From NCBI GenBank assembly GCA_029266615.1, contig JAQSWN010000030.1:1-42259 (forward strand): 42,259 nucleotides of DNA, written 5' to 3'. The notes beneath the pieces are model-generated. The model saw nothing but the letters and a program-made list of their open reading frames with translations. It was not told the origin of the DNA and made no database searches. Positions 1-9,822 of the stretch are shown piece after piece. Positions within the stretch are counted from its first letter, which is position 1. The number at the start of each line of letters is the position of its first letter. The translations under genes were made by a program, and so were the position numbers. Source of the DNA: Polyangiaceae bacterium. GTDB lineage: Bacteria > Myxococcota_A > Polyangia > Polyangiales > Polyangiaceae.

Positions 1-3000
1 GGCGATCGCGAGGCCATCTACGCGCAGATGGCGCAGGTCTACGAAGAGAAGCTCGGCAAGCCGGACGAAGCGATCGCGGCGTACCGCGAGGTGCTCTCGC
101 TCGATCCGACGAGCCAAGTCGCGCTCCACCAGCTGGACGGCTTGTTGTCGCGCAGCGGTCTGTGGACGGACCTCGCCGAGAACCTGGAGACCCAGCTCGG
201 CCTGGCCGACACGGACGAGTCGCAGCTCGGATTGATGCTGAGACTTGCCGCGCTTCGCGAAGGCGAGATGCGCCAAGTCGACGCCGCCATCGAGGGCTAC
301 CGTCAGGTCCTCGACCGCGATCCGACCAACCAAACCGCTCTCGCCGCCCTCGAGCGCCTCGGGCAGTCGCCGACGCACTCGCTCGCGATCGCGGAGATTC
401 TCGAGCCGCTGTATCGCACGCAAGGCGACTACCAGAAGCTCATCGGCGTGCACGAAGTGCAGGTCGCGCGCACCGCGGATCCGGAGCGCAAGGTCGAGCT
501 GCTGCATCAGATTGCGCAGCTTCACGAGGACGCGGCCGGTGACTTGAACGCCTCGTTCGAGACCATGGCACGCGCGCTCGCGGCCGACCCGACCAACGAC
601 TCCACGCAAGAGGGGTTGGATCGCCTGGCCCGCGCCACGGGGCGCTTCCAGGACTTGGCCCAGGTGTTCGAGCAGCTCGCGGGCTCGCAGGAAGATCCGG
701 AGATTGGCTCGAGGCTGTTCAGCTCCGCCGCGCGCGTTTACGAGCTCGAGGTGCGCGACGTGGATCGCGCGATAGAGCTGTACCGCCGCGTGCTCAGCAT
801 CGACCCGACGAACCTCGCCGCGGCCGAGTCGCTGCAGGGGTTGTTCCAATCCGCCGAGCGTTACGCCGACATGTCGCTGATTTTGCAGCGCAAGGCGGAG
901 ATCCTCGAGGACGTCGACCAGCAGAAGTACGCTCTGTATCAGGCCGCGCAGATCGAGGAAGAGGTGCTCGAGCGTCAGGAGCAATCCATCGCCGTGTACC
1001 TGAAGATCCTCGAGATCGACGGCGAGGACCTGCGCAGTATCGACGCGCTCATCAAGCTGTACCTCGGCTTGTCGCGCTGGGAAGAGCTGCTCTCCGTCTA
1101 CTCCAAGAAGGCGGATCTCGTCGCGGACCCTGAAGAGAAGAAGCTCATCTTCTACCAAGTGGGCGCCGTGTACGAGCGCGAGCTGTCGGACGTGCGCCGC
1201 GCGATCGACACCTACCAGAAGGTGCTCGAGCTCGATCCGGACGACTTGACCGCGCTCGGGCGGCTGGACGTGCTCTTCCAAAGCTCGGGTAACTGGCAAG
1301 AGCTGCTCAGCATCTTGCAGCACGAGGCCGAGCTCACGGCGGATCCGGCGGAGGCGGTCAGCTTCCAGTACCGTATCGCGGAGCTGTACGAGAAGCACCT
1401 GGGCGAGGTGGACCGCGCGGTCGAGCTTTACCGCGAGATCCTCAACATTCAGCCGGATCACACGCCGACCCTGGACGCCTTGGAAGGCATCAAGAACGGC
1501 GAGCGTGCGCCGCTGGCTGCCGCTTCCGTGCTGGAGCCAGTGTACGACGCGATGGGCGACTACCCGCGCCTCATCAGCGTGCTCGAGGTCACGGTCCGCT
1601 TCGCGGACGATCCATTCCAAAAGGTGGAGCTCTTGCACCGCATCGCGCGGCTGCATCAGCAGAGCCTGGGTGATCACGCCCGCGCCTTCGAGACCTACGC
1701 GCGCGCCATCTCGGCCGACAGTCAGAACGAAGAGTCGCTCAGCTCACTGGAAGAGCTCGCGAACGTGATCGGCCGGTGGCCGGCGGTGGCTCAGCTCTAC
1801 GATCAGGAGCTGGACAAGCTCCACGGCGAGCCGGAGCGCTTCGTGGAGCTCGGGCTGCGCACGGCGCAGATCTACGAGGTGCAGCTGGAGAGTCTGGAGC
1901 AGGCGGTCGCCCGCTATCGCCTTGTCTTGGCGAAAGATCCGGAAAACCAGGTCGCAGTGCGGTCGCTGGATCGTCTGTTCACCCAGATGGAGCGCTGGCC
2001 GGATCTGGCCGAGGTGCTCGTGCGCGAGAGCGAGATCGGCCAGAGCCCGGACGAGATCCTGGGCTTCAAGTTCCGGCTCGGGCAGGTCTACCAGACTCGC
2101 CTCGGAGATTTGGACAAGGCGATCGCGGCTTACCGTGAGGTGATCAGCGCGGCGCCGGAGCACGAAGACACGCTCCGCGCCCTGGAGGCGCTGTTCGAGT
2201 CCGGCACCAAGCAGCTGGAAATCGGTGAGATCCTCGAGCCGCTCTATCAGTCGATGAGCGAGTGGGACAAGCTCATCCGAGTTCGCGAGGCCGAGCTCGC
2301 TCACACGACCGATCCGGAGCAGCGCGTGGCGATGTACCACCGCATCGCGGAGGATGCGGAGGAGCGGCTGTTGGATCCGGTCCTTGCGTTCAACGTGCAC
2401 GTTCGCGCCATCAAGGAAGCGCCGCTCGACGAGCGGACGGGCGAGGAGATCGAGCGGCTGGCGGGCATGTTGGACGGCGGCTGGGAGCCGCTCGCCAACG
2501 CGTACGCGGACGTGCTCTCCATCGAGGGAGTGGACGCCCCGACCCAGGCTGCCATCGGCAAGCGCCTCGCGCGCGTGTTCGAGGAAGAGCTGGCGGACGT
2601 CGCGAAGGCGGAAGAAACCTACCGTTACGTGCTCACCGTTGAGCCGCACGAGAAGGACGCGCTCGCGAATCTCGACCGCATCTACAGCTCGCTCGAGCAG
2701 TGGCCCGAGCTGGCCGGTGTGCTCGAGCAGCGCGCCGTCGCGGCGGAGGACACGCTGGACAAGGTCGACTTGTACAGCCGCCTCGGGCAAGTCTATGAGG
2801 AGCGCCTCGAGCGGCTGGATGACGCCATCCGCGCGCACCGCGTGATCTTCGACAAGCTCGCGCCAACGAACGAGGAAGCCATCGCGGCGCTCGGTCGCAT
2901 CTACGAGCAGAATCAAGCCTGGGAGGAGTTGAACACCGTTTACCAGCGCGAGCTGGACAACGCGGCCGGCGACGTCCAAGAGGCGGAGATCCGCGCGAAG

Positions 3001-6000
3001 ATCGCGCACCTCGCCGCAGGGCGGCTGGGCAACATCGAAGGCGCCATCGAGGGCTGGAAGCGCGTGCTGGACCTGCGCGGGGAGGACCCCGAAGCGCTGC
3101 GCGCCCTCGCGGAGCTGTACGAGCAGCAAGGCAAGTGGGCGGAGCTCGCGGACGTGCTCGATCGTCACTTCGACATCGCCGAGGGCGACGACGACCGCGT
3201 GTTCGCGCTGACCAAGCGCGCGCGCCTGTTCGCCGAGCGGCTCAACCGCGACGACGAAGCGCTTGAGACCTGGCAGCGGGTGCTGGACATCGACTTTTCG
3301 AACGTCACGGCGCTGCGAGCGATCGCGAACGTGTGGCGCACTCGCCAAGACCCGCAAGAGCTCGTCGCCGCCTTGCACGCGACCATCGATCGGGCTGCGG
3401 CCCTCCTCGAGGCGGAGGAGCTCAAGGGCATCTACCGCGAGCTCGGTAAGACCTACGGCTCACAGCTTTCGCAGCCGTACGACGCGGCGGAGGCCTGGCG
3501 CAAACTGCTCGAGGTCGACCCCGGTGACTTCGAGGCTATGGCCGAGCTCGAGACGATCTACCGCGCCGACGAGCGCGCGGTGGACGTCGTCGGCGTCAAG
3601 ATGCAGCGCGCCGAAGCGCTCGAGGATCCGAACGAGAAGATCCGCGAGCTGCTCGAGGTCACCGAGATCTGGAAGAAGGAGATCAACGACTACGACTCGG
3701 CGACTCCTGCTTTCGAAAAGATCCTCGCCATCGACCCTGCGCACCAAGAGGCGTTCGAGGCGCTGGAGCGCCTGCACACGGCCGCCGGTCGTTGGGAGAC
3801 GCTCGTCGAGCTCTACCTCAACCGGCTGGAGACGCGCGAGACCGTCGCCGAGCGCAACGACTTGCTCCGCCGCATCGCGCGCGTGTTCGAGGAGAAGATT
3901 GGGGACAAGAACCAAGCCTTCGACGCCCTCGTCAACGCGTTCAGCGAAGACTTCGGCGACGACGAGACGGCTCGCTACCTCGAGCGCATGGCGCAAGCCA
4001 CGAATCGCTGGGGCGAGCTCATCAACACCGCCAACGCCTGGCTACCCGAGCAAACCGAGGCCAAGGCCAAGATCCAGCTCTGCCTGCGCCTAGGCAAGTG
4101 GTACGGCGAGGACCTCGACCGTCCCGACTACGCGCAGCCCTACTACCAGCAGATCATGGCGTTGGACCCGAACAACGTTCAGGTGCTGCGCCAGATGGCC
4201 GCGATCCATCGGCTGAATGCCGCTTGGCAGAAGGTGGGGGAGACGCTCCAGCGCGCGCTGGACGTCGCGGTCTCGAACGACGACCGAAAGGCGATTCAGT
4301 TCGAGATGGGAGAGCTCCTGCACAAGCACATGAACCAGCCCGACCAGGGTCTCGCGTTCTACCGCCGCGCGTTGGATATCGACCCGCACTACTTGCCGCC
4401 GCTGGGCGCGCTCGAGGTCGTCTACGAAGAGAGCAAGAACTACCCCGAGCTCGTCAAAATCCTGGCCAGCAAGGTGAACGGCTTGCACAACCCGGAGGAC
4501 GTCGCGTCCACCAAGTTGCGCATGGCGAGCCTCTACGAAGGGTCGCTGGGCGACTTCGACCGCGCGGGCAAGGTGTACCGCGAGGTGCTCGAAGTGGACG
4601 GCAGCAACATCGTCGCCCTGCGCGGCTTGGAGCGCGTCTACCAGACGTTGCAGGCCTGGCCGGACCTGGTGCAGATCCTCGAGCGCCAGCTGGACGTCGT
4701 CGAGACCGAGCGTGAGCGCGTCGAGGTACTGCTGAAGATCGCGCAACACCAGGAAGAGCACTTCCTCAAGTTCGATCTGGCGGCGCAACGCTACGAGCAG
4801 GCGCTCGAAATCTTCCCCGCCGAGGAGCGCGCGTATCAAGGCCTCGAGCGCTGCTACCGCCGGCTCAAGCAGTGGCTCGACCTGATCAACGCCTACGAGC
4901 GTCACATCAGCGAAGCCGCGGGCACCGCGACGAAGGTGGAGCTCTATGGCGCCATCGCTCAGGTGTACGCGGAAGAGGTAGGCGATGTGGATCGGGCGAT
5001 CGACGCCTATCGCAACATCGTCGACCTGGACGACACGAACGTCCCCGCGCTCGAAGCTCTCAGCAAGCTGTACGAGAAGCAGGGCGACGCCGCGCAGGCG
5101 ATCGAGTCGATGACGCGCGTGGCGGACCTGACCAGCGACGGCTCTCAGCGCGTCGAGATGTACTACCGCATCGGTAAGGCACTCGAAGACAAGCTGAGCG
5201 ACCGTGGCCAGGCGCAGGAACGCTTCGAGATGGCCCTCGATCTCGACCCTGCGCATCTCCCGACGCTGGCCGCGCTCCGCACCATCGCCATCGACGAGCA
5301 GGATTGGGATCGCGCCGCGCGCTACCTCGATCAAGAGCAGTCGAACACGCAGTCTCCCCGCACGCGGTCCAAGCTCCTCGTCGAGCTCGGCAAGCTGCGC
5401 GACGAGATGCTGAACGAGCACGAGCTCGCGGTGCAGGCCTACGAGCTCGCGATCCAGTGCGACCAGGACAGCGAAGAAGCCGCGCTCCCCCTCGTGGAGG
5501 AGTACATCCGCACGGAGCGGTGGGCACAGGCGGAGCCGCTGGCCGAGCTCTTGGTGCGCAAGAGTCGCAATCGCGAGCGCGGCGAGCAGCACACGTTCCA
5601 CAAGCTGCTCGGCAAGGTGCACGCCGCCCTCGGTAACAACGACAAGGCGCTCAAGGCCTACCAGACTGCCAACCAGCTTGACCTCACGGATCAGGAGACC
5701 ATCCGCGGCATCGCGGACGTCGCCTTCCGGCTGCAGGATTGGCCCAGCGCGCTCACCAACTACCAGAAGGTGCTCACGGCGCTGGACGAGTCCGACTCCG
5801 AGAACCGGACGGACGTTTATTACCGTCTCGGTTGCATCAAGCGCGAGCAGGGCCAAGCCAAGCAGGCCATCAACAACTTCGAGAAGGCGCTCGGCCTCAA
5901 CGGCGAGCACCGACCCACGCTCGAAGCGTTGGTGGACGTCTACGCGAAGAGCAACGACTGGAAGCAGGTCGCCGCCTACAAGCGCCAGATCCTGGACAGC

Positions 6001-7656
6001 GTGTTCGATGGCGAAGAGCGCTTCAAAGTCCTCGTCGAGATCGGCGACATCTGGGCCGAGAAGGAAAAGAATCCTCAGAAGGCGATCGAAGCGCTGGAAG
6101 AGGCGCGCGACCTCAAGCCGGTCGATCACGTGCTCTTGCACAAGCTGCTGCAGCTGTACCAACAGGCGGCGGATTGGCAGAAGATGGTCGACACCCTCGC
6201 GTCCATCGCCGACATGGAGACGAAGACGGAGATCAAAGCCCGCTACGTCTTCACCCAAGCGCAAATCTACCGCGACAAGATCGAAGACAGCGACCGCGCC
6301 GTAGAGCTCTTCAACGACGCGCTAGACCTGAACCCGAGCTACCTCGAGTCCTTCGAGCGCATCAACAAGATCCTCACCCAGCAAAAGAACTGGAAGCAGC
6401 TCGAGCGGGCCTACCGCAAGATGCTGCACCGCATCGCGGGCAAGGGGAACAACGACCTCGAGTTCACGCTCTGGCACCAGCTGGGCCTGATCTACCGCGA
6501 CCGTCTGCAGCAGACGGAGCCGGCGGTGGAGGCCTTCAAGATGGCGTCGTCCGTGAAGGCGGGGGAGATCACGGTTCACCAGATCTTGGCGGAGCTGTTC
6601 GAGGTGAGCGAGCGCTGGGACGAAGCGATCGCCGAGCAGCGGACCATCTTGGACGCGGACCCGCTCAAGATCGATCCCTACCGCGCGCTCTATCGTCTGT
6701 ACCTGCACAAGCAGTCGTACGACGAGGCGTGGTGCCTCGCGGCGGCCATGTCCTTCCTGCGCAAAGCGGACGAGGAAGAGACACGCTTCTTCGAAGACTA
6801 CCGCCCGCAGGGCATGCTCGCCGTGAAGGGGCGGCTCTCCAACGACCACTGGGTGAAGTACGTCTTCCACTCAGACGAAAACCTGTACGTCTCGAAGATT
6901 TTCGAGATGATCTACCCCGCGGCGCTGCAGGCGAAGGTCGCGCAGCTGCAGGCGCAAGGTAAGACGCCGGTCTTGGACAAGCGCTTCAAGCAAGATCCCG
7001 CGACCTCCACCGTGACGTTTGCCAAGACGTTCGGTTGGGCGGCGCAGGTCTTGGGCGTGCAGAGCCCGGATCTGTACGTGCGCAACGACGTGCCCGGCGC
7101 CATCGTCGCGGTGCCGTCCATCCCGCAAGCCTCGGTGGCGGGTCAGACCGTGCTCACGGGTTTCCAGCCGCAGGAGCTGACGTTCATGTGCGGCAAGCAC
7201 CTCGCGCTGTACCGCGGTGAGCACTACATCCGCACGCTCTTCCCGACTCAGGCGGAGCTGACCATCATGCTGTACGCAGGCGTGATGATCGCTGCGCCGC
7301 AAACTCCGCTACCCCAGGACATGCTGGCGCAGATTCGCGCCACGGCCCAGGAGCTGGCCAAGTACATGCAGCCGGTGCAGCTCGAAGGGCTGCGCATGGT
7401 GGTCAAGCGCTTCATCGAAGAGGGCGCGAAGGCGAACATCAAGCGCTGGAACCAAGCCGTGGAGCTCTCTGCGTGCCGCGCGGGTCTGATCGTTTCCGGC
7501 GACTTGGAAATCGCCAAGAAGCTGATCGGCGCGGAGCAGCAGCTGCCGGGCGACTTGTCGGCGGCCGACAAGATGAAGGAGCTGCTGCTCTACTTCGTCA
7601 GCGAGCAGTACACGCAGGTACGTCGCGTGCTCGGCATCCAAGTCGCCACCGGTTGA
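1..7656 (+). CDS. Giant tetratricopeptide-repeat protein, 5' partial
   Basis: The reading frame is open from base 1 (nine codons precede the first ATG at 28), so the gene starts outside the window and at least 2551 residues are present. Nearly the whole protein is degenerate TPR-type helical hairpins of about 34-38 residues, with recurring 'A-Y-R-x-V-L-x-x-D-P' and 'LYE' signatures. Such solenoids usually act as protein-protein scaffolds. From about nucleotide 6748 the repeats give way to a roughly 300-residue non-repeat C-terminal domain containing 'ELTFMCGKHLALYRGEHYIR', which I cannot assign. No membrane segment or signal peptide is visible, though the true N-terminus is missing. The gene is followed at once by two hairpins and converges on the outer-membrane protein gene. 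The TPR call is sure; the cellular role is unknown. Confidence 0.9.
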   Translation, partial: GDREAIYAQMAQVYEEKLGKPDEAIAAYREVLSLDPTSQVALHQLDGLLSRSGLWTDLAENLETQLGLADTDESQLGLMLRLAALREGEMRQVDAAIEGYRQVLDRDPTNQTALAALERLGQSPTHSLAIAEILEPLYRTQGDYQKLIGVHEVQVARTADPERKVELLHQIAQLHEDAAGDLNASFETMARALAADPTNDSTQEGLDRLARATGRFQDLAQVFEQLAGSQEDPEIGSRLFSSAARVYELEVRDVDRAIELYRRVLSIDPTNLAAAESLQGLFQSAERYADMSLILQRKAEILEDVDQQKYALYQAAQIEEEVLERQEQSIAVYLKILEIDGEDLRSIDALIKLYLGLSRWEELLSVYSKKADLVADPEEKKLIFYQVGAVYERELSDVRRAIDTYQKVLELDPDDLTALGRLDVLFQSSGNWQELLSILQHEAELTADPAEAVSFQYRIAELYEKHLGEVDRAVELYREILNIQPDHTPTLDALEGIKNGERAPLAAASVLEPVYDAMGDYPRLISVLEVTVRFADDPFQKVELLHRIARLHQQSLGDHARAFETYARAISADSQNEESLSSLEELANVIGRWPAVAQLYDQELDKLHGEPERFVELGLRTAQIYEVQLESLEQAVARYRLVLAKDPENQVAVRSLDRLFTQMERWPDLAEVLVRESEIGQSPDEILGFKFRLGQVYQTRLGDLDKAIAAYREVISAAPEHEDTLRALEALFESGTKQLEIGEILEPLYQSMSEWDKLIRVREAELAHTTDPEQRVAMYHRIAEDAEERLLDPVLAFNVHVRAIKEAPLDERTGEEIERLAGMLDGGWEPLANAYADVLSIEGVDAPTQAAIGKRLARVFEEELADVAKAEETYRYVLTVEPHEKDALANLDRIYSSLEQWPELAGVLEQRAVAAEDTLDKVDLYSRLGQVYEERLERLDDAIRAHRVIFDKLAPTNEEAIAALGRIYEQNQAWEELNTVYQRELDNAAGDVQEAEIRAKIAHLAAGRLGNIEGAIEGWKRVLDLRGEDPEALRALAELYEQQGKWAELADVLDRHFDIAEGDDDRVFALTKRARLFAERLNRDDEALETWQRVLDIDFSNVTALRAIANVWRTRQDPQELVAALHATIDRAAALLEAEELKGIYRELGKTYGSQLSQPYDAAEAWRKLLEVDPGDFEAMAELETIYRADERAVDVVGVKMQRAEALEDPNEKIRELLEVTEIWKKEINDYDSATPAFEKILAIDPAHQEAFEALERLHTAAGRWETLVELYLNRLETRETVAERNDLLRRIARVFEEKIGDKNQAFDALVNAFSEDFGDDETARYLERMAQATNRWGELINTANAWLPEQTEAKAKIQLCLRLGKWYGEDLDRPDYAQPYYQQIMALDPNNVQVLRQMAAIHRLNAAWQKVGETLQRALDVAVSNDDRKAIQFEMGELLHKHMNQPDQGLAFYRRALDIDPHYLPPLGALEVVYEESKNYPELVKILASKVNGLHNPEDVASTKLRMASLYEGSLGDFDRAGKVYREVLEVDGSNIVALRGLERVYQTLQAWPDLVQILERQLDVVETERERVEVLLKIAQHQEEHFLKFDLAAQRYEQALEIFPAEERAYQGLERCYRRLKQWLDLINAYERHISEAAGTATKVELYGAIAQVYAEEVGDVDRAIDAYRNIVDLDDTNVPALEALSKLYEKQGDAAQAIESMTRVADLTSDGSQRVEMYYRIGKALEDKLSDRGQAQERFEMALDLDPAHLPTLAALRTIAIDEQDWDRAARYLDQEQSNTQSPRTRSKLLVELGKLRDEMLNEHELAVQAYELAIQCDQDSEEAALPLVEEYIRTERWAQAEPLAELLVRKSRNRERGEQHTFHKLLGKVHAALGNNDKALKAYQTANQLDLTDQETIRGIADVAFRLQDWPSALTNYQKVLTALDESDSENRTDVYYRLGCIKREQGQAKQAINNFEKALGLNGEHRPTLEALVDVYAKSNDWKQVAAYKRQILDSVFDGEERFKVLVEIGDIWAEKEKNPQKAIEALEEARDLKPVDHVLLHKLLQLYQQAADWQKMVDTLASIADMETKTEIKARYVFTQAQIYRDKIEDSDRAVELFNDALDLNPSYLESFERINKILTQQKNWKQLERAYRKMLHRIAGKGNNDLEFTLWHQLGLIYRDRLQQTEPAVEAFKMASSVKAGEITVHQILAELFEVSERWDEAIAEQRTILDADPLKIDPYRALYRLYLHKQSYDEAWCLAAAMSFLRKADEEETRFFEDYRPQGMLAVKGRLSNDHWVKYVFHSDENLYVSKIFEMIYPAALQAKVAQLQAQGKTPVLDKRFKQDPATSTVTFAKTFGWAAQVLGVQSPDLYVRNDVPGAIVAVPSIPQASVAGQTVLTGFQPQELTFMCGKHLALYRGEHYIRTLFPTQAELTIMLYAGVMIAAPQTPLPQDMLAQIRATAQELAKYMQPVQLEGLRMVVKRFIEEGAKANIKRWNQAVELSACRAGLIVSGDLEIAKKLIGAEQQLPGDLSAADKMKELLLYFVSEQYTQVRRVLGIQVATG

Positions 7657-7696
7657 CCTGGTGGCGACGGGTGGGGCGCCCCTAGCGCGCCCCACC
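7642..7696 (+). terminator. Tandem hairpins at the end of the TPR gene
   Basis: Two perfect inverted repeats lie back to back. The first (7642-7668) has 9-bp arms GTCGCCACC/GGTGGCGAC around a 9-nt loop that contains the stop codon. The second (7670-7696) has 10-bp arms GGTGGGGCGC/GCGCCCCACC and a 7-nt loop. No T tract follows, so this is a terminator by position (convergent gene pair) rather than by the full intrinsic consensus. It may work in both directions. Confidence 0.6.
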
Positions 7697-7744
7697 TTGC
7701 GCGGACTCACGGGCGGCGCCCGAGGGCCGTGCTGCGCGGACCGC

Positions 7745-8449
7745 TCAGCGACCCGGCAGATCCAGGAAGAAGCGAAGGCCGACGCTAAGGTCTACGTTCA
7801 CGCTCGCTCCGCCGGCGCCGTCAGGGCGAGAACCGTAGGTGCTGAGGCCGAGCGCGCCGTAGGGGCCGACGCCCACGCCGGACAGCGCGTAGTAGTCCGC
7901 GCCTAGCTCGAGATGCAGCCACTCGACGCCATGGAGCTTTTGGCGAGTGCCAGTCTCGTCCTTGAAGCTCGCTTGACGGTACGCGGCGCCCATCATCAGC
8001 CACGGGACGAAACGAAAACCTTGGGAGAGGTGGTAGCGCACGAAGGGGCCCACGGAGATCGCGCGACCCGAGCAGGAATCGCACGAACGGCCGTCGCTGA
8101 AACCGGTGAAGCCGCCCCACGCTCCGACCACGACCGAACGACTGATGCCGATACCCACGTCCGCTCGGGCGCCGAAGCCCACTCCAAACGCGCGTCGGGA
8201 CGGTAGATCCGTGCCGAGCTCGCCGAGCGACCACGTCGGGGCCACTGCCGCACCAATCAGCAGGTGCGAGCCGAGCAGGTCCTTCGCGCGCGGGGTGACC
8301 GCTCGCTCGGGGTCGGAGTCGTCGACCACGTGGACAGAAGGGGGCGGTGCGTCCGGATCTAGGGCCGGGCTCGGGGCCGCCGGCCCCTCCGCATGTGCCA
8401 GCGCGGGGAAGAGGAGCGTCCCAACGCCGACCAACAGAGCTCGTTTCAT
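7745..8449 (-). CDS. Outer-membrane beta-barrel-like secreted protein
   Basis: The 234-residue protein starts with a clear Sec signal peptide ending 'FPALAHA'. A short Pro/Ala/Asp-rich segment follows, then alternating hydrophobic and aromatic strands typical of a small outer-membrane barrel, such as 'GVGFGARADVGIG' and 'VSVGLRFFLDLPGR'-like endings with a terminal aromatic/basic strand. A CDSC pair lies mid-protein and could form a disulfide. An AGAGG-type ribosome site about 8 nt upstream supports the ATG. The gene is divergent from the FHA-type sigma54 activator gene across 70 bp, which would suit control by that activator, although no site is proven. The specific family is not recognised; a porin-like or OmpW/OprF-like barrel is possible. 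Confidence 0.7.
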   Translation of the reverse strand: MKRALLVGVGTLLFPALAHAEGPAAPSPALDPDAPPPSVHVVDDSDPERAVTPRAKDLLGSHLLIGAAVAPTWSLGELGTDLPSRRAFGVGFGARADVGIGISRSVVVGAWGGFTGFSDGRSCDSCSGRAISVGPFVRYHLSQGFRFVPWLMMGAAYRQASFKDETGTRQKLHGVEWLHLELGADYYALSGVGVGPYGALGLSTYGSRPDGAGGASVNVDLSVGLRFFLDLPGR

Positions 8450-8519
8450 GGCCGCCGCCTCTTACCACGTTTTTGGCGCGCAACTGCCAAGGCGGCCGAG
8501 CCGATGGGGCGGCGAGGCG

Positions 8520-9821
8520 ATGAGCATGTCGGACGATCCAGAATCCGTGAAGACCCTGGAGCTGCGGGCGCAGTTAGAATCGGGGCCATTTCAGGTCGAG
8601 GTCGGAGAAGCGGAGGGTGCGCACCGATTCGAGCTCCGGGTGGGGCAGCGGGTGTGCCTCGGCAGCGGTCCTTTGGCGGACGTGCTCGTATCCGACCGAA
8701 CCGTCAGTGGGCGGCACTGCGAGCTCACGGCGGACGACCGCGGCGTCGTCGTGACGGATGTGGGCTCGAAGAACGGCGTGTTCGTCGGAGGCGCGCGTGT
8801 GCCCCACGCCCGGCTGGACGCGAGCGCGGCTAGCTTCGTCATCGGGCGCTCGACGGTCACGGTACGGCTCGCGCGGGGCCACGACCCCGCACGATCGACG
8901 CTGCCCGGTATCGTGGGCTGCTCCGAGCCGATGCTGCGCGTGGCGGAGGAAGTGCGGCGGCACGCCGGCACGCGCGCGCCCATCCTCATCCAGGGAGAGT
9001 CGGGGACGGGCAAGGATCTCGTCGCTCGCGCGATTCACGAGCTGGGGCGCCCGCAGGGGCCATACGTACCGCTCAACGTCGGCGCGATCGCTGAGTCATT
9101 GGCCGACTCGGAGCTGTTCGGTCACCGCAGGGGCGCGTTCACGGGGGCGGTTGCGCACCGGCAAGGCGCGTTCGAGCAAGCGCACCAAGGCACGCTTTTT
9201 TTGGACGAGGTGGCGGAGCTTTCCTCGGGCGTTCAGGTGCGCCTGCTGCGCGTGGTCGAAGACGGCCAGGTGCGCCCGCTCGGCGCTCACACGTCCACCA
9301 ACGTCGACGTGCGCATCGTCTCGGCGAGCTGGGCCGGGCTCGCCCAGCGCGTGGAAGAGGGGCGCTTCCGAGGAGATCTGTACCATCGTTTGTCGACCGT
9401 CACCCTCAAGCTGCCGCCGCTGCGCGAGCGGCGTAGCGACATTCCGGCGCTCGCGCGAGTGCTCTTGCGGCGCTTGGAGCGGGAGCTGGGCGACAAGCAG
9501 CTGTCGACCGGCGCGCTCGCCGTGCTCGTTGCTCACGAATGGCCCGGCAACGTGCGGGAGCTTGCGAGCGTGCTGTACCGCTCGGCCGCGCTGGCTACGG
9601 GGCGCGAGATTCTGACCCAGCACCTGTCCCTCAGCGTACGAGCTGCAGGGCCGCGCAACGTGCGAGACGTCGCTCAGCTCGATCCGAAAGCGCTGCTGGC
9701 GAGCCACGCCGGCAACGTGAGCGCCGCGGCGCGAGCCGCCCGCATTCCGCGGACCACCTTTCGCGCGCTGCTAACCAAGACAGAGCTCCGCGAAGCCACG
9801 CGGCGGAGCGGCTCCGCCTAA
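8520..9821 (+). CDS. FHA-domain sigma54-dependent transcriptional activator
   Basis: Predicted bacterial enhancer-binding protein of 433 residues. An FHA domain (about residues 38-118) carries the phosphothreonine-binding signature: SGRH at 63-66 and SKNG at 83-86. The sigma54 AAA+ domain follows, with Walker A GESGTGKD (159-166), the sigma54-contact loop GAFTGA (205-210) and Walker B 'LFLDE' (226-230). A Fis-type helix-turn-helix ends the protein ('NVSAAARAARIPRTTF'). The frame stays open upstream to 8106, but that extension is low complexity and antisense to the neighbouring gene, so I start at ATG 8520 (8526 is an alternative). In myxobacteria such proteins link Ser/Thr kinase signalling to sigma54 promoters. 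No receiver domain is present. The stop lies 1 bp from the convergent PEGA gene. Confidence 0.93.
   Translation: MSMSDDPESVKTLELRAQLESGPFQVEVGEAEGAHRFELRVGQRVCLGSGPLADVLVSDRTVSGRHCELTADDRGVVVTDVGSKNGVFVGGARVPHARLDASAASFVIGRSTVTVRLARGHDPARSTLPGIVGCSEPMLRVAEEVRRHAGTRAPILIQGESGTGKDLVARAIHELGRPQGPYVPLNVGAIAESLADSELFGHRRGAFTGAVAHRQGAFEQAHQGTLFLDEVAELSSGVQVRLLRVVEDGQVRPLGAHTSTNVDVRIVSASWAGLAQRVEEGRFRGDLYHRLSTVTLKLPPLRERRSDIPALARVLLRRLERELGDKQLSTGALAVLVAHEWPGNVRELASVLYRSAALATGREILTQHLSLSVRAAGPRNVRDVAQLDPKALLASHAGNVSAAARAARIPRTTFRALLTKTELREATRRSGSA
9802..9818 (+). terminator. Compact hairpin at the FHA/PEGA convergent junction
   Basis: GGCGGAG-CGG-CTCCGCC forms a 7-bp stem with a 3-nt loop directly before the TAA of the FHA activator. 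The convergent PEGA gene ends 1 bp beyond that TAA. There is no intergenic room for another terminator, so this could serve both genes, but there is no T tract. Confidence 0.35.
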
Positions 9822-9822
9822 C

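Noticed and set aside
1744..6264. Long antisense frames (544 and 724 codons) across the TPR gene
   Set aside because: They are shadows caused by the GC-rich third positions and repeats of the real gene; the products are Leu/Val/Arg-rich without domains and lack ribosome sites.
8473..8490. Sigma54-like site TTGGC...GCCAA between the outer-membrane and FHA genes
   Set aside because: The distance between the GG and GC elements is one base too short for sigma54, for which spacing is strict.
8106..8519. N-terminal extension of the FHA activator frame
   Set aside because: It is antisense to the outer-membrane protein gene and low in complexity; the FHA domain begins well after ATG 8520.
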